Shown piece by piece: positions 1-11,590 of a DNA stretch of 64,000 bases. The notes below the pieces were generated by a model. It was not told the origin of the DNA. It ran no database searches and was given only the letters and a program-made list of their open reading frames with translations. Within the stretch, counting starts at the first letter, position 1. Each line of letters opens with the position of its first letter. The position numbers were made by a program, and so were the translations under genes. Source of the DNA: Echinostoma caproni (taxonomy: Eukaryota; Platyhelminthes; Trematoda; Plagiorchiida; Echinostomatidae); assembly GCA_900618425.1 (NCBI GenBank), contig UZAN01039580.1, positions 76,929 through 140,928 on the forward strand, given 5' to 3'.

Positions 1-92
1 ACGCGAGATTTCCCAACTACAATTACGACAGCAAAGAGGACCCATTATCCCTAAGTTCAACACCGGAGGCTTCTACTCAGAAAAACGTTTTT

Positions 93-217
93 CTACGTAG
101 AAGATAAATTAGTGTTCGAACGAACTAGCTCATAATCTTTGAAACATTTGGTACACGTAGCATTATCAGTACCAACTAGTCTGTCTTTCGATGAAGTGTC
201 CCTATCTATAGCGCAAT
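93..217 (-). CDS. Candidate terminal exon, unknown protein
   Basis: Read on the minus strand, a pyrimidine-rich run (TTTCTTTCTGCC followed by eight C) precedes CACAAG, which could be a 3' splice site. The frame that follows is open for about 41 codons and ends at TAG. The peptide is polar and contains a CTKC motif (…NATCTKCFKDYEL…), more like coding sequence than the surrounding AT-rich DNA. The exon would start in phase 1. No ATG is needed if it is internal or terminal. I do not recognise the protein. A plus-strand ORF overlaps it and could be the real one or a shadow, so the call is weak. Confidence 0.22.
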
Positions 218-1627
218 CTTGTGCCAACGTTTGGTGGGGGGGGAGGCAGAAAGAAATGGTCACGACGATTAATCTTATTTGGTGGGCGGTAAGATCTGCG
301 CAAAGCCTGGTTTTATCTCCAGAAATAAATGATCTCTTTCTGCAGCGCGCATGTTTGTTAGTCGATAGCCTGCCACGTTCCCAGTCATCGTCGTTCATTG
401 TCCTTGGTCGTTCATGGGGAAACTAATGCCCACCTGTTCAAAATTAACCAACTGAGTGAACGCTTTGCTGTCTTAGTCCTGAAAATTTGCCCGATTGCAT
501 CTAGCTGTGATATACAGTCGCAGTTCTAATGTAGCTCTTTGGGTGAACTGAACAAGTCATAATGAGTCAAGTCAAAGCTTAGAGATAACGTCAGCTAGTG
601 GGTTAGGCGTATCGTTTGACGGTAACAAACTGGCTTTCCGGACCAACCAAATTCACTGCAGTTTATTCAGGAGTATCAGGAGTGGAAAACAGTAAGATAG
701 ATTGACCCGTACATTCAGAAAACGCACCCTAGTGTTAGATGGCATTGTGTTCTAGACTTCTGTAAGTCGCCCAGAAAAAGGTGTTCTCCAGAGTCAGGAC
801 GAACTCCAACTCTGGTTGACTACACAATAAATTAGTTTGTCATCTGTTCTCAAAGAGTTTGTAATTTATTACGGTATATCATCCTGATTATTGCTGGAAT
901 TTGTGCAAATTTGATCATTTTTATACAAGTTTTACACTCTTTTATTAAAACGTATATAACGTGATCGATTAAAAAAGGTACAACCGAAAGGTAATACTAC
1001 GAGACTGATGATTATTTATTGTTCCGTAAAGTGAAACAAGCTGGTATTGAAAAATCAAAACACAGAATGCCATCGTTTATGGCGTTTGCATCATAAAATG
1101 TGAATACGGGAAGGATTTATATAGTGGTTTCATTTTTGTTTATAGAATCCTTTGAATTTGTAATAGACTTTTTCGAATTCTCACAAGAAACGCTGAATTG
1201 AATCCATGGGCGGCTCAGGTCACCATGAGCACCCGTTACCATGACTCGATTGCTGCCAGTGCAATCGGAATGTTTGCCCTCGCTTTCGGTCGTCCTCGGA
1301 TTTTCACCGAGTGATGAACGGTATGTGTTCGAACACACATCGATTTGTTTTCATGTAGTTTACCGTTACACTGAGGGAATCTAGATACACGACATGGCAA
1401 TTCTATCATCTCAGCTTATTTTACATTCTCGATGGCTAATATCTTTCCGGGATTTAGCGACAATGAAGTTCTTTTGATGAAAATCGTAAGCTGTACAAAG
1501 GAGTTTATTCATTATTCATTATTCATCATCAGACGTGTGCAACATCCTGATTTTCGTCACATTTCTTCCTCCCAACGCTTAGTTTTACGAGACGCATTCA
1601 TGGGATTAACTATTATATTGTCCCACA

Positions 1628-1820
1628 TCAGGTGCAGCATATCTGTACTAATATCCACTCATGTTTTTTCTTCAATTCGTGAAATGTCATTACGTTGTAT
1701 GTCTTCTCGATTTCAACGACGGTTTCTGGTGCATCAGTTGTAGAATAACGAAGCCATGGTCTTCCTTCAATGTGATCGATTTTCGTCCCCTTTTGTTTAT
1801 CACTTAATGGTGAAACTCTG
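1628..1820 (-). CDS. Candidate exon, unknown protein
   Basis: The minus strand is open for about 63 codons after a possible acceptor (ATAACCAG or ACCAGCAG) and ends at TGA at 1630-1628. The translation is rich in charged residues and has a coding-like texture, including the segments DHIEGRPWLRYSTTDAPE and VVEIEKTYNVMTFHELKKK. The first methionine is late, so an ATG-based gene search would largely miss it. A GTAATG inside the exon (after …KTYN) could be an alternative 5' splice site. The polypyrimidine tract before the acceptor is poor. No family is recognised. A plus-strand ORF of 103 codons overlaps but has a less protein-like composition. Confidence 0.3.
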
Positions 1821-2506
1821 CTGGTTATGCATTAAATCGGGCTTATATTTACATCGAACGTTTGCGCAAATCGCCACCTGGGTCTCTGGATTTATGGGCT
1901 TCTCGAATAAGTTGCCTCTCGACTTCAAATAAGTACCAAAAGCTTTTGACCGTTTCATAAGGTTTTGGATTGATGATACGGCAAGACACGTATTCAACGA
2001 GCCGCACAAGCCAAGGTCAATTTTCGAGGGTCAACTTGTAGGTGTTTTAGAACATATTTTTAGTTCTCTCGGGATTTGGGATAATGAGTGACTGCGTTTT
2101 AGTCAAATAATTTATCCATTTATTTAAGCTGTCAACTTTAGATTATTCGGTTTATTAACTGTACACTGAACTGAAAGAAATAAGTCATTGAGAATATGTG
2201 TGTTTCATCTAATAAAAAAACCGTGAAATAGGAACCATTTATTAGAGATAATGCACGTCGATCCTTCTTTGCATAAAATATTTTTGAATTCTGATATATA
2301 ACTTCCGAAGTGCTACAAATTTTATCACGATACTCAGAGCCGTAAATGTTCAAATTGGGATAAAAAGGGCTAGGAACATGGAAGTGAGAGGTAAAATTCG
2401 CAATAAAAGCACCTTATTTATAGCAATCAACATACAAGTATGAAAATGGAAACAGAAGTGTATTTCACAAATGCGAATCAAGTTGCACGAGTTTGATCAA
2501 CACCTA

Positions 2507-2507
<1 letters not shown>

Positions 2508-2535
<28 letters not shown>
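2508..2535. repeat. (AT)n microsatellite
   Basis: About 14 uninterrupted AT dinucleotides. A shorter AT run lies at 3358-3373. The surrounding 2100-3700 interval holds no gene I can support; 2760-2840 is AAT/ATA-rich simple sequence. Confidence 0.9.
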
Positions 2536-2538
<3 letters not shown>

Positions 2539-4431
2539 AATATAGTTGATTAGCGATTTATGTTAATTTGTTGCAATACCGTAGCATTATTGCAAACCGT
2601 AGGTGAAACACCTCTTCTTCGATCGACCTAAGTTAACCGCTGCAAGATCGTGCTTCATGCAGGCATCAAATTTCATTCTGATAACTTCTAAAATCAAAAC
2701 GTTTGGCTGTAGCATAACTGCTTTCCAAATAATGAAATACAGCTAATAGCAATTGTATCAGGTAAAATAACAATAATAAAAAGTAACAGAAATAATGAAT
2801 GATTATGATAATGTAAATAACGATAATAATATTAATCATAATAGCGATCGATCGAGTGACTTTATACCTGTGCATAATGTATCAATCCATTCATTCTACA
2901 CAAATGATCCACTCGGTCAAAAGCTGCAAGTTGCGGATGCGTACTCGTCTAGCTGGTGCGTATTTAGCTCCTAAAACAGTTTTGTCTTATACTCGTTTTT
3001 TGTTGGGTAATTTTCATCACCCAGATTCTCTTGATGAAGAGATAACTCCGGGTTAGGACTTGGCGAATGCTTAGACTGAGGCAACGGTCGAGCATTATTG
3101 TGCATATTCTGAATAAGTGAATAGCAATACATATGATTTTTGGTATGTATGTCTTTCAGTTCACTGTATCTTCATTTGTTTAAGACAGAGCTGTATCACT
3201 GATCATGATAGAAGCATTCCCTTTGGGTTAGCATGCACTCAACCGGTGGTCTATAACTCGGAACCTATTCCATGTCGTTCCGCTATGCCGCATCCCAACT
3301 TTCTTTCATGAAACGTATATTTTTCAATTTTTTACTCCACCATACTCAACTTTCGTGTTATATATATATATACATAATTTTTTATTCAGAAACGATATTT
3401 CAGTTGCACTTCTTTTCCCTTTGATTTCGCCAGTCAGTGACACTGGTGTCTGTCCACTGATTTTGCTTCCCAGACTTTCGATAATTTATTCCCGCAAGGG
3501 GCAGTGACAGTGGTCTAAATAAAACCGTCATTCACTTCTTTCTGTAACTGGATAAAATGCTCCGCGCTTACGTGGGGAAAAAATGGAAAGTAGAACTGAA
3601 GCAGACAAATCGGGTAGCACGTACTGCCTACTTTTTTCATAAGTAAAAAGAACAAATTTAAAAAGTAGAAACAAGCTTCAAAGATAGCGGTATTTTAATT
3701 GTCAATGGAAGTAAATTGTCTGACATTAGCTGGAAAGTAACAAAGTAAAGGAGAGAATGCGGCTTTTCAATATAAAGTTACAAATGATAGAAATTTATTT
3801 TCCTTCAAAATGCCAAAGATTATGTCAATATCAGTTCATTATAACCAAACGAGTAAAACTTGATTCCGTCTCAGCACAACTTCACTACCGATTAAATGAT
3901 TTATTTGCAGAAAAGTGTTATCCGCGTTCAGTGTGTTTGTATCCCCATTTTGAAAGGCACGACGTATCTTTGAGCACAACCGCAATACCAGAGAATTTCT
4001 TGAAACTGTGCCTAATGGAAGTCTTATCAGAAATGCAGGACACCACAAGGTGTTGCTCCGGTGTGAGCCTGCCACATTTCATGGGAAACGAATGATACTG
4101 CAAGTTTCTATGGAAAATCGTTAGTTTGCAACAGTGAAACAATCATTGTTATTGCCCACTTCTTTCGAATTTGAGCTGTATTCAAGCCACGTCTGTGGTG
4201 AACTTCATTTGTTCATCAATTAGGTTAGTTAGTTTGGGATATTTGGGGTGCAACTCGTAGGCATAGTTGAAGACTGCATAACCGATCTCTCTCTCTCTCA
4301 CTGTGATGGAGCATCGAACTCTTCAGCATTAATTAATTTTTAATGATGACGTTTGACTGATCTTATGCATCCAATACATCTAAAGGATTCTTACCGAGGA
4401 GAAACAGTACACATAAGATAAAACTTCGATT

Positions 4432-4617
4432 TCAATAAATGTTATTTCTGATTGTTTCTAATATACTTGGAGTTATTTCATGGAGATAATGAACAATATG
4501 TGTTCGTAAAGACTCATTTGAATACCCATGCGCAAGGAGATCAATGAAGCACGGAAGCAGCTCTCGTTCTTGCTGCACATCATGGTAGACCATGGTGGTT
4601 TTACCAGACCCCAATTT
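4432..4617 (-). CDS. Candidate terminal exon, helical unknown protein
   Basis: On the minus strand, CCCTCGCC plus a C run (the G run at 4621-4631) followed by AAG makes a strong-looking 3' splice site. The next 61 codons are open and end at TGA. The translation begins KLGSGKTTMVYHDVQQERE and continues with an amphipathic, helix-like stretch (ELLPCFIDLLAHGYSNES). The GSGKTT string looks like a P-loop, but the preceding G-x4 context is missing and would lie in another exon, so nucleotide binding is not claimed. An ATTAAA-type polyadenylation signal lies about 90 nt past the stop (plus-strand TTTAAT near 4336). I do not recognise the protein. Confidence 0.38.
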   Translation of the reverse strand, partial: KLGSGKTTMVYHDVQQERELLPCFIDLLAHGYSNESLRTHIVHYLHEITPSILETIRNNIY

Positions 4618-4620
4618 CTT

Positions 4621-4631
4621 GGGGGGGGGGG
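4621..4631. repeat. Homopolymer G run
   Basis: Eleven consecutive G. Read on the minus strand it forms the pyrimidine tract of the splice acceptor proposed for 4432-4617. Homopolymers of this length are also prone to sequencing error. Confidence 0.85.
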
Positions 4632-5916
4632 CGAGGGAATCTATCTAACTCTTTAACTGAAATTGTTTAAATGAATAAAATGCATTGAGAACTAATGAAA
4701 AAGGGCTTAAACTATAGCCGAATCCCTGGTGCACCTAATAATTAGAGTCAAACCATCCAATCTTTGTTTTTCTGGAACAACATTGACTGTGGCCTGACGT
4801 TTTTGTAATAGTTACTAGATTACCGGATCTGATCAGGGAAGTTATCGTATGTTGTACCACAATTTCGTTAGATGTGCAATTTTACACTATGATTATTGGG
4901 ACACGATACAGTTTGTAGCTAGTAGCTCAGCAAAGAAATATTATTAGGAAAAGTGATTTCTATATACGAAGCTCAAAAGCCTTTGTATTGCTAATGCCAA
5001 TAAACACCCTTATGGGATGTTTGAAGACTTACATTTTCCTAGGGATCTTTATAAAGCAGTGATAAACTTTCATTTTGCATAACATCAAGCATGAATCCGT
5101 ACTTATTGATTTATTAATCGTCTGTTTGGATCAGATTTCAGTTTTATGCGACGGAGGTGAAGCATAAAAATACTGGACTACTGTTTATTTACAAAATAGT
5201 TCGCTTGATTGCACCGTTTTTCTATGTAAACAATCTAAATGGCTAAGCTGAGTTCATCAATTATAATGGAACACATTGTTAGGTTTTCCACACTCTTACT
5301 CAATGACTTTCCTCTCAGACCAAAAATTGGACCGTTCACATTTACAGGAACAAATGAACGTTTCCGCTCACCGTCTTACCGTGTGACATTTTGCTCTACT
5401 TATTTGTCCTCAAAGAGGTCAAGTTTTAAAGCGGACTCATTATCGAGAAAAACAAGGTAAATATTGAAGTTTGTTTAAATTAGAAATGTTGTCAACCAGG
5501 TTTCATGAAACCAGAGTCCTCTTTGCCATTGTTTCATCTGTATTTCACAAGTATGCTTGCTCCTATGAATTTATGTAGACTTTTCCCCACTATTCTCAAT
5601 CCCTGAATCACTCGGAGATTCTATCCTGTGTTTCTGTAGTCTACAATTACCGTTCCATCGAATGCGCTTGAGGCATACGAGAGCTGAACTAGGCTGATTG
5701 GAATGCACCAGATGTGGCCGAGTGCGACTGAGTTAATGAATAATGCAACATGAATTTCTACTTGAATTGCCACTGATCTTGAACATCTTTAGAGTATCAA
5801 GATTCGATTAGCCCAGCCAATTTTTCAGAGGCACCAGACACTCTTGATGGTCTTATGTGTAGGTTTCACTTCTTGAGAGATCCGTAATTTCCCACGAGAT
5901 AATGCATTCAAATGCG

Positions 5917-5962
5917 ATGGAAATGTTTGTGATAACCAACAAAGAGCATTGGCACAGCTGGG
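5917..5962 (-). mobile_element. SINE 3' tail fragment, inverted
   Basis: The reverse complement of this segment contains CAATGCTCTTTGTTGGTTAT followed by CACAAACATTTCC. It matches the tail shared by the SINE-like copies at 6141-6174 and 12929-12962 (CCAGTGCTCTTTG, then TTATC, then ACATTTCC). Only about 45 bp of the element is recognisable. It lies in opposite orientation to, and about 180 bp from, the tail of the next copy. Confidence 0.6.
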
Positions 5963-6009
5963 CTAATTCAAGCTCCATACTCTAAATTGATTGAACCATT
6001 CGGACAGGG

Positions 6010-6190
6010 TGATAACCGTCGACCGTGTAGCCCAAGGGTAAGGGTTTGAAGTCCCAGCCCGAAGAATCGCGGTTCGAGTCCTGATAAGGAAACAAAACGT
6101 ACGCACTCCTGACTAGTCCCAAACAGGACGAAACAGCTGTCCAGTGCTCTTTGTTGCTTATCGCATACATTTCCTTCATGGACAGCATTT
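6010..6190 (+). mobile_element. tRNA-derived SINE-like element, copy 1
   Basis: An exact RNA polymerase III A box (TAGCCCAAGGG, 6028-6038, fitting TRGYNNARNGG) and an exact B box (GGTTCGAGTCC, 6071-6081, fitting GGTTCGANNCC) are 43 nt apart, the spacing of a tRNA gene. The downstream body, with GAAACAGCTGTCCAGTGCTC and CTTTG…ACATTTCC, is shared with copy 2 at about 12.9 kb; GAAACAGCTGT is also in copy 3. No complete tRNA cloverleaf with paired acceptor stem is visible, so this is a tRNA-derived repeat rather than a functional tRNA gene. The minus-strand ORFs over it are artefacts of the repeat. Confidence 0.68.
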
Positions 6191-7051
6191 ACTTTTCGCA
6201 CACCGATCCATTTATAGTTTTTCTCTCTCACTTACCTTATTTTATGCCACACTAATGGATTTTTACTCGAGGATCTGAGAGGTACTAATGAAATGAAGAA
6301 GACAGTGGTTTAAAATTTACATGTTCTTTGTATCTGAAAAATATGTACAGAGTTGAATAGAAATTTCGAAAATATAATTGCTTGTTACAAAAATAATGAG
6401 TTAAAAAGAAACCGTTTTCCGTCCTCAGTGATGAGACTGATTGTCCTTCAGTTACTTAAACATGAATCACATTGAACTCAGAGTAAATTTTGGGCAGCAT
6501 TTCACAACAATGAAATCTGACTGTTGACAAGCGCTTGTCATCAACTGATTTCAGTGCCAACATACGGTCACCGCTGGATGCAGTGTGTAGGCATAAGAAT
6601 TTAACTACCCGGGACTACATTTTATACACTTTCATTCTTATTTTCTACATGTTTTAGCAGTTTGAATAAAAATGGATACCTGGTTTCATTTAACCGAGGT
6701 TGACGTTTTTCTCGCCGTTGTCTGATGTCCAAACGCGTTCACAGTCAATGAATCAGACCTTCGCTTATCCGGTCAGTTTCGTTTTCGTGTTGTGCTGACC
6801 TTCAACGGATGCATATTTCAATAATTTATTGTGGATTGTAATCATTGAGCTACTTGTTCTAGAGGCCGCTGAAATGACAGTGGCCAGGTAACAAGGACAT
6901 TGATGGCCTTACCAAATGGATCAATGGTAAATAAACATCAGTGTGCCGACAAACAAAATGGTAATTTGTTGTGTTCCGCCATATGGCTTCCAACTGCGTT
7001 TGTAGGATCCACATTGATGGTGCCACTTTATTGTTGAAAAGTTGAGGGGGC

Positions 7052-7117
7052 CTATACAGTCTTATACTCTTTGGCCACTACAAGTTCTTGTAACCTGAGG
7101 TGGTAGACAGCGAGATC
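7052..7117 (-). CDS. Candidate short terminal exon
   Basis: On the minus strand TGGTACTTTCAG could be an acceptor. The following 21 codons (DLAVYHLRLQELVVAKEYKT plus V) end at TAG, and AATAAA follows the stop within about 20 nt (plus-strand TTTATT at 7027-7032). The frame is also open upstream of the acceptor as far as 7279, so the acceptor is not forced. No family can be named from so short a peptide. Confidence 0.25.
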   Translation of the reverse strand, partial: DLAVYHLRLQELVVAKEYKTV

Positions 7118-7527
7118 CTGAAAGTACCATGACGGTATATCATTAATGACAGCAAAATGGTCCGTACAAAAGACAATAAATAATGGTTTGAAAATATTTA
7201 ACAATGATATTTTTAACAAACTGAATGCAAAACCAAGAATGATGGCCTTGTAATCAAGTACTGCAAAGTCGACGGTCAAAATGAGTAGAGATCTTCATTA
7301 AGAGAAGTCAGTGCTTATTTTCGGGAAATTGTTTACATATTCATGAATAATTTTGTTGAATTTTCAACAAAAATGTTCGATTTTAGGTTCGCGGAATACG
7401 GTAGCACTACTGCAACTCCACGGTGTTTGTGTCTTGCTCGTCAATTTACCATTACAGTTGGCGTTTGGGTCTAAGTGGGCCATTTGGGTTCATGGTTGAG
7501 TGTGCCTTTCTCTTCATCTCCTCACAG

Positions 7528-7733
7528 CTCCGTGAATCTCCGCCTCTGCTCCAGTCTGTTGACTGTTCCAGTTCTCACCGAGTTACAGTCCACTGTCGAT
7601 TGTTCAGCGTGCATATACAACAATGTCTTTGCCTACCCCTCTTCCTGTCCAAAATGCAAAACCCTTCTCACTGGCATTCCTCCAGAACATGTTCCACTCC
7701 CCGGAACCGCTATTGAAATTGAGGACTTAATAG
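7528..7733 (+). CDS. Candidate exon encoding a zinc-ribbon-like segment
   Basis: CTCTTCATCTCCTCACAG is a good 3' splice site and ATAG/GTGATT a usable 5' splice site. Between them one frame is open through 68 codons. It contains C-S-A-C, then eleven residues, then C-P-K-C, a CxxC-x11-CxxC pattern typical of small zinc-binding ribbons or knuckles in nucleic-acid-binding proteins. The motif is followed by PPEHVPLPGTAIEIEDLI. The exon would begin in phase 2 and end in phase 1. That end phase matches the start of the candidate terminal exon at 8735, and joining the two keeps the frame open. Another frame of the same stretch is also open, so the reading frame is not certain. The protein is not recognised. 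Confidence 0.38.
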
Positions 7734-7978
7734 GTGATTGCATAAACCTTTTTCGAAGGCCAGCCTATACGCCCATCCGAATATGCAGAGCAAATCAAAT
7801 GCGTTTACAATAAAACGAGCTTCAACAACTTGTAATTTTCGTTCATTAACCAAGGGTTTCTCATTTCTTTCTATTCCCACAGTGTAAAAGCAGAACGAAG
7901 CTTGATTTGAAAATGTTTATGTCAGTAGCTTGCATTGTTATGTTTACTGCAAATTTTGCTTGAATGTCGTTAATTCAG

Positions 7979-8137
7979 CTTCATGTACAGACCTTGCATG
8001 AACATTTCGAATGTGACTGTGGCCACCGCACAGGCAATCCTATCATCGGGGAAACAATGCAATTGCAATTTTTCTTCTTGCATGAACGAAGAGATTTGCA
8101 CATATCGCGATGCGTTTACAGAACTCTTGTCGGTTAA
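7979..8137 (+). CDS. Candidate alternative exon, Cys/His-containing
   Basis: After GTCGTTAATTCAG one frame is open for 52 codons to TAA and includes HEHFECDCGHRTG and a run of charged residues (FFLHERRDLHISRCV). A second frame is also open for a similar length, which lowers confidence. In the phase required to follow 7528-7733 this segment hits a stop early. It therefore cannot simply sit between that exon and 8735; it would have to belong to an alternative transcript or be non-coding. Confidence 0.2.
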   Translation, partial: LHVQTLHEHFECDCGHRTGNPIIGETMQLQFFFLHERRDLHISRCVYRTLVG

Positions 8138-8734
8138 CGTTTGATTTACAACAATTGGATTTGCTGCGTGGTATACGTTGTGTTTGGGTTTTCCGGCTCA
8201 GTCCATCAATGTAAGAATCTCATTTTCCATCCATCATGTACAAAATTTATGATGATTATAAAAATGATAAAAAAGCAGCGGCAACATCACAAGGTATCAT
8301 CTGCATCGGACTATTTCTACTGCATTCCTTTATGGCCTCAATCTGTGCATACTTCGAATGGAACCGGTTTTCCCCCATTGAAACAGTGGTTTGAAGATGT
8401 GTAACCCACTTACTTTGAATCGATTCGTCACAGCTGCATTACCAGGCACATATAGTTTGAATTTCTTTCCAGTTATGCACCATACACATTTGGATCTTAT
8501 ATGATGTTGATATACTCAAAATGATGCCACAAACTTCTTCAATGAATGACACATCTATGTCGAACCCCTTTTTACGTGAATACTAAAAAAACACGTTCCT
8601 TCATAATATCAATAGGGATATGTGGCAGGAAATTCCGATTACTATCAATAATACTAGTTTGTATCGCTAAGTCAACCAGAAATGCAATTTATGGCAGATA
8701 ATATGCGCAAATTTTCTTTTGATCTGTTTACCAG

Positions 8735-9003
8735 CTACCGGCATTCGAACAACTGACCTCCGTGCAATTAGCTTTGTTGATATGCTTGTGTTTCCACATA
8801 AAGTGCAATTTTCTGAATTGCCGATCGATCGCAGGGGATTTTGTTATCAGAAGGGAATGGTTATTTTCGGGGTGCATTGTATCTCATATTTAGACACGAA
8901 ACTTGGTTTATTCCTTAATGGTTTAACTTCGGCCAAACGTTTCAATAACATGTTGTCAAAATATGCCCGTAATTATCTATCAGTCTGTCAGACTGTGCTA
9001 TAA
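8735..9003 (+). CDS. Candidate terminal exon of the 7.5-9.0 kb gene
   Basis: TTTTGATCTGTTTACCAG is a reasonable acceptor. Starting in phase 1, the frame is open for about 88 codons to TAA at 9001-9003. The peptide has a mixed composition (for example TTDLRAISFVDMLVF and LTSAKRFNNMLSKYARNYL). An AATAAA polyadenylation signal lies at 9101-9106, about 100 nt past the stop. The phase agrees with exon 7528-7733, giving a two-exon C-terminal model. The N-terminus and the family are unknown. A second frame is open for the first 53 codons, so the call rests on phase, length and the poly(A) signal. Confidence 0.38.
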
Positions 9004-9100
9004 GAGGCTTGATACACTGACACACCAAATTGGTTGTACTTCATAAGAAATAAGGCTCCGGAAAATGAGAAAAACAATATAAAACAAACAAATTGCACAA

Positions 9101-9106
9101 AATAAA
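9101..9106 (+). terminator. Polyadenylation signal AATAAA
   Basis: Canonical hexamer about 100 nt downstream of the stop codon of the candidate terminal exon 8735-9003. The hexamer is common by chance in AT-rich DNA. Confidence 0.35.
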
Positions 9107-11073
9107 AATTCAACTCGGACTTTTTAAACTGGTATATCGGAAGATTTCATAAAATAGTGATTTCCTTCTTTGTGGACATTTCCCTGTGATAATGATGATA
9201 ATTTTCTTACATTCATCCATTTCCTAATCGGATTGAACGATTGACATTTGGGACATTATCGTAACAAATGGAACCTGGCTGGATTACGCATGGAAGGTAT
9301 GGTAGTAGTATTAGGTTTTTTGATCTTAGGAAATGCATGATGATTGAAGGACGTTTTGTAATATATCAACCCCTTATTTGACCAACCGTTATGACCAAGA
9401 AATAAAACACCTTTACTTATTCAATTCAGATTGAGATCAATTATTTAAACGTAACTTGAGTTTCCCGAAATTACAACATTCTACTTCGGTCGGGTTTACC
9501 AATGCCTCCTATCGATCGAACGAACAAAATGCTTTTCGGAATCACGTGCTGAGCAAAGTACTCTTTTCAAAATTCAATACCTCGTGCCATTATTTGACGA
9601 ATCAGGAGAATCGCTCGCTTTCTTTCGTCCATAAAATCATCGGTAAGAAACACGTTTTTGACAGCCACCACACTTGAATAGGTTGTGCTGTTTTATTTCA
9701 CCTCTGCAAACGGTTTTGCAATTGAAATATGAGATATACTTAGGTCGCACACTGGTAGGATTTGGATGTGAAGTTATTTTAATGGTGCGGGAGCCATAAA
9801 AACGTACGCAGCAGTCTTGTAGCTGGAGGATTTCACAGGACACAAATGTTGAGTCACCAGCGGACCATGTTTAAATACTAGGTTGTTACGTTTGTCTCAT
9901 GTTGTGCCGTCAAAACAAAAGCCATTCACAGGTCGATCAGAATTCATTCAAAGGTTGTGAGATTATTTTAAAATGAGATTATTCTTCTAATGCGTTGTAA
10001 CTTCACAATAGAGAAAGGAATAAAGGGGATGCAGGAAATATAACTACAAGTTGGTTCATATGTCATCGGAGATGTATCGATGAGTCCATCTGTTATCGGA
10101 GTCAGGTGATCTTGGGGTGATTTCTGTTTCTGGCGGCAGTAGTTGACTGTTCACACTGAACTGCATTCAGTCATTCACTCAAACATTCATCAACTTGTTC
10201 ATACACCCAATACCGATTTAAGCCCACCCCATGAACATGAACACACACATACACACAAACAGAAGGTTCGCACACATTTCAATCTAATCGTCCAGCCATA
10301 TCACGCCCAAACATACAGCATACGTTCAAATGCACACACACACACACGCAGACATCGACAGGCACATTGTTAACTGGAGTCCATTGGTTCGTACCACGGT
10401 TTTACCCGAAAACGGATCGATGAATGACTGACTGACTGGTACTCTGTACTGTGAGTATTATTCGCCTCGATCCAATAAAACCAGAAACACTGTTAATTTC
10501 AGCAAATGTGTTGCTCCTGACAGCGAAACCTAATGCACGGTCGTTTCGGTAGAACTGAGGCAACGGTGTCATCGAGGGGTGAATGGAACAGGAAGAATGG
10601 TTCGAACCAGGAAAACGTAGCCGGTAGTGGCAGATTTACCTTTTTCCGCGCTAGAATTTCGAGACAACCTAGTTTCACTGGACATACTCACCATAATAAT
10701 CGGTGTTTACTGACTGATTCCAGTCGTGTAGTCGCATGCTCCACCTAGCGAAAAAAAGAGCACGTTCGAGATTTCCTCCGGGGTATACAGATCTTTATCC
10801 TTTTCATATGGTCTTTATATGTGGAAACTGTGATAAAATGTGGTTAAAGATATAGTTGAATTATACGGAGATTTTTCACGCTCTAATGATACTAATTTTC
10901 CGGGAAACCATTACTAACTTCAGAAAGAAAGTGCAGGAATCGTCCTGTCCAGTACAGTGTTCTACAAACTAAACAAAATTCCCCTAAATTCACTCTGAAA
11001 TGAGGTTAACACTCAAACACAGTAATTCCATTTGTACAAAAGAACTCATCATGAAAAATATAGTGACAACAAA
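9107..11073. other. No supported gene; CA-rich simple sequence
   Basis: I see no convincing exon. CA-rich simple sequence lies at 10240-10258 and 10333-10347 and produces a low-complexity His/Thr ORF that should not be annotated. Confidence 0.6.
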
Positions 11074-11507
11074 NNNNNNNNNNNNNNNNNNNNNNNNNNN
11101 NNNNNNNNNNNNNNNNNNNNNNNNNNNNNNNNNNNNNNNNNNNNNNNNNNNNNNNNNNNNNNNNNNNNNNNNNNNNNNNNNNNNNNNNNNNNNNNNNNNN
11201 NNNNNNNNNNNNNNNNNNNNNNNNNNNNNNNNNNNNNNNNNNNNNNNNNNNNNNNNNNNNNNNNNNNNNNNNNNNNNNNNNNNNNNNNNNNNNNNNNNNN
11301 NNNNNNNNNNNNNNNNNNNNNNNNNNNNNNNNNNNNNNNNNNNNNNNNNNNNNNNNNNNNNNNNNNNNNNNNNNNNNNNNNNNNNNNNNNNNNNNNNNNN
11401 NNNNNNNNNNNNNNNNNNNNNNNNNNNNNNNNNNNNNNNNNNNNNNNNNNNNNNNNNNNNNNNNNNNNNNNNNNNNNNNNNNNNNNNNNNNNNNNNNNNN
11501 NNNNNNN
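11074..11507. other. Assembly gap (434 N)
   Basis: A run of N. Its right edge abuts a compound microsatellite, so the gap is probably caused by simple-sequence collapse. ORFs reported across it are artefacts. Smaller gaps are at 13525 (1 N) and 33829-33832 (4 N). Confidence 0.99.
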
Positions 11508-11587
<80 letters not shown>

Positions 11588-11590
11588 GAG
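11508..11590. repeat. Compound (TA)n(GA)n microsatellite
   Basis: About 39 nt of TA repeats pass directly into about 44 nt of GA repeats with one CA interruption. A further short GA run lies near 11967-11981. Confidence 0.95.

Noticed and set aside
1324..1337. 14-bp palindrome TGTGTTCGAACACA
   Set aside because: Short enough to occur by chance, with no associated gene start.
1117..1430. GC-richer patch open on both strands, with several splice-like sites
   Set aside because: At least three frames look equally coding (one plus, two minus), so no strand or frame can be chosen. It may be an old repeat.
8719..8775. tRNA-like TTCGAA segment on the minus strand
   Set aside because: There is no A box at tRNA spacing, and the sequence is better explained as the start of a candidate coding exon with a good acceptor at 8734.
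10143..10373. 76-codon His/Thr-rich ORF
   Set aside because: Low-complexity translation of CA-rich simple sequence.
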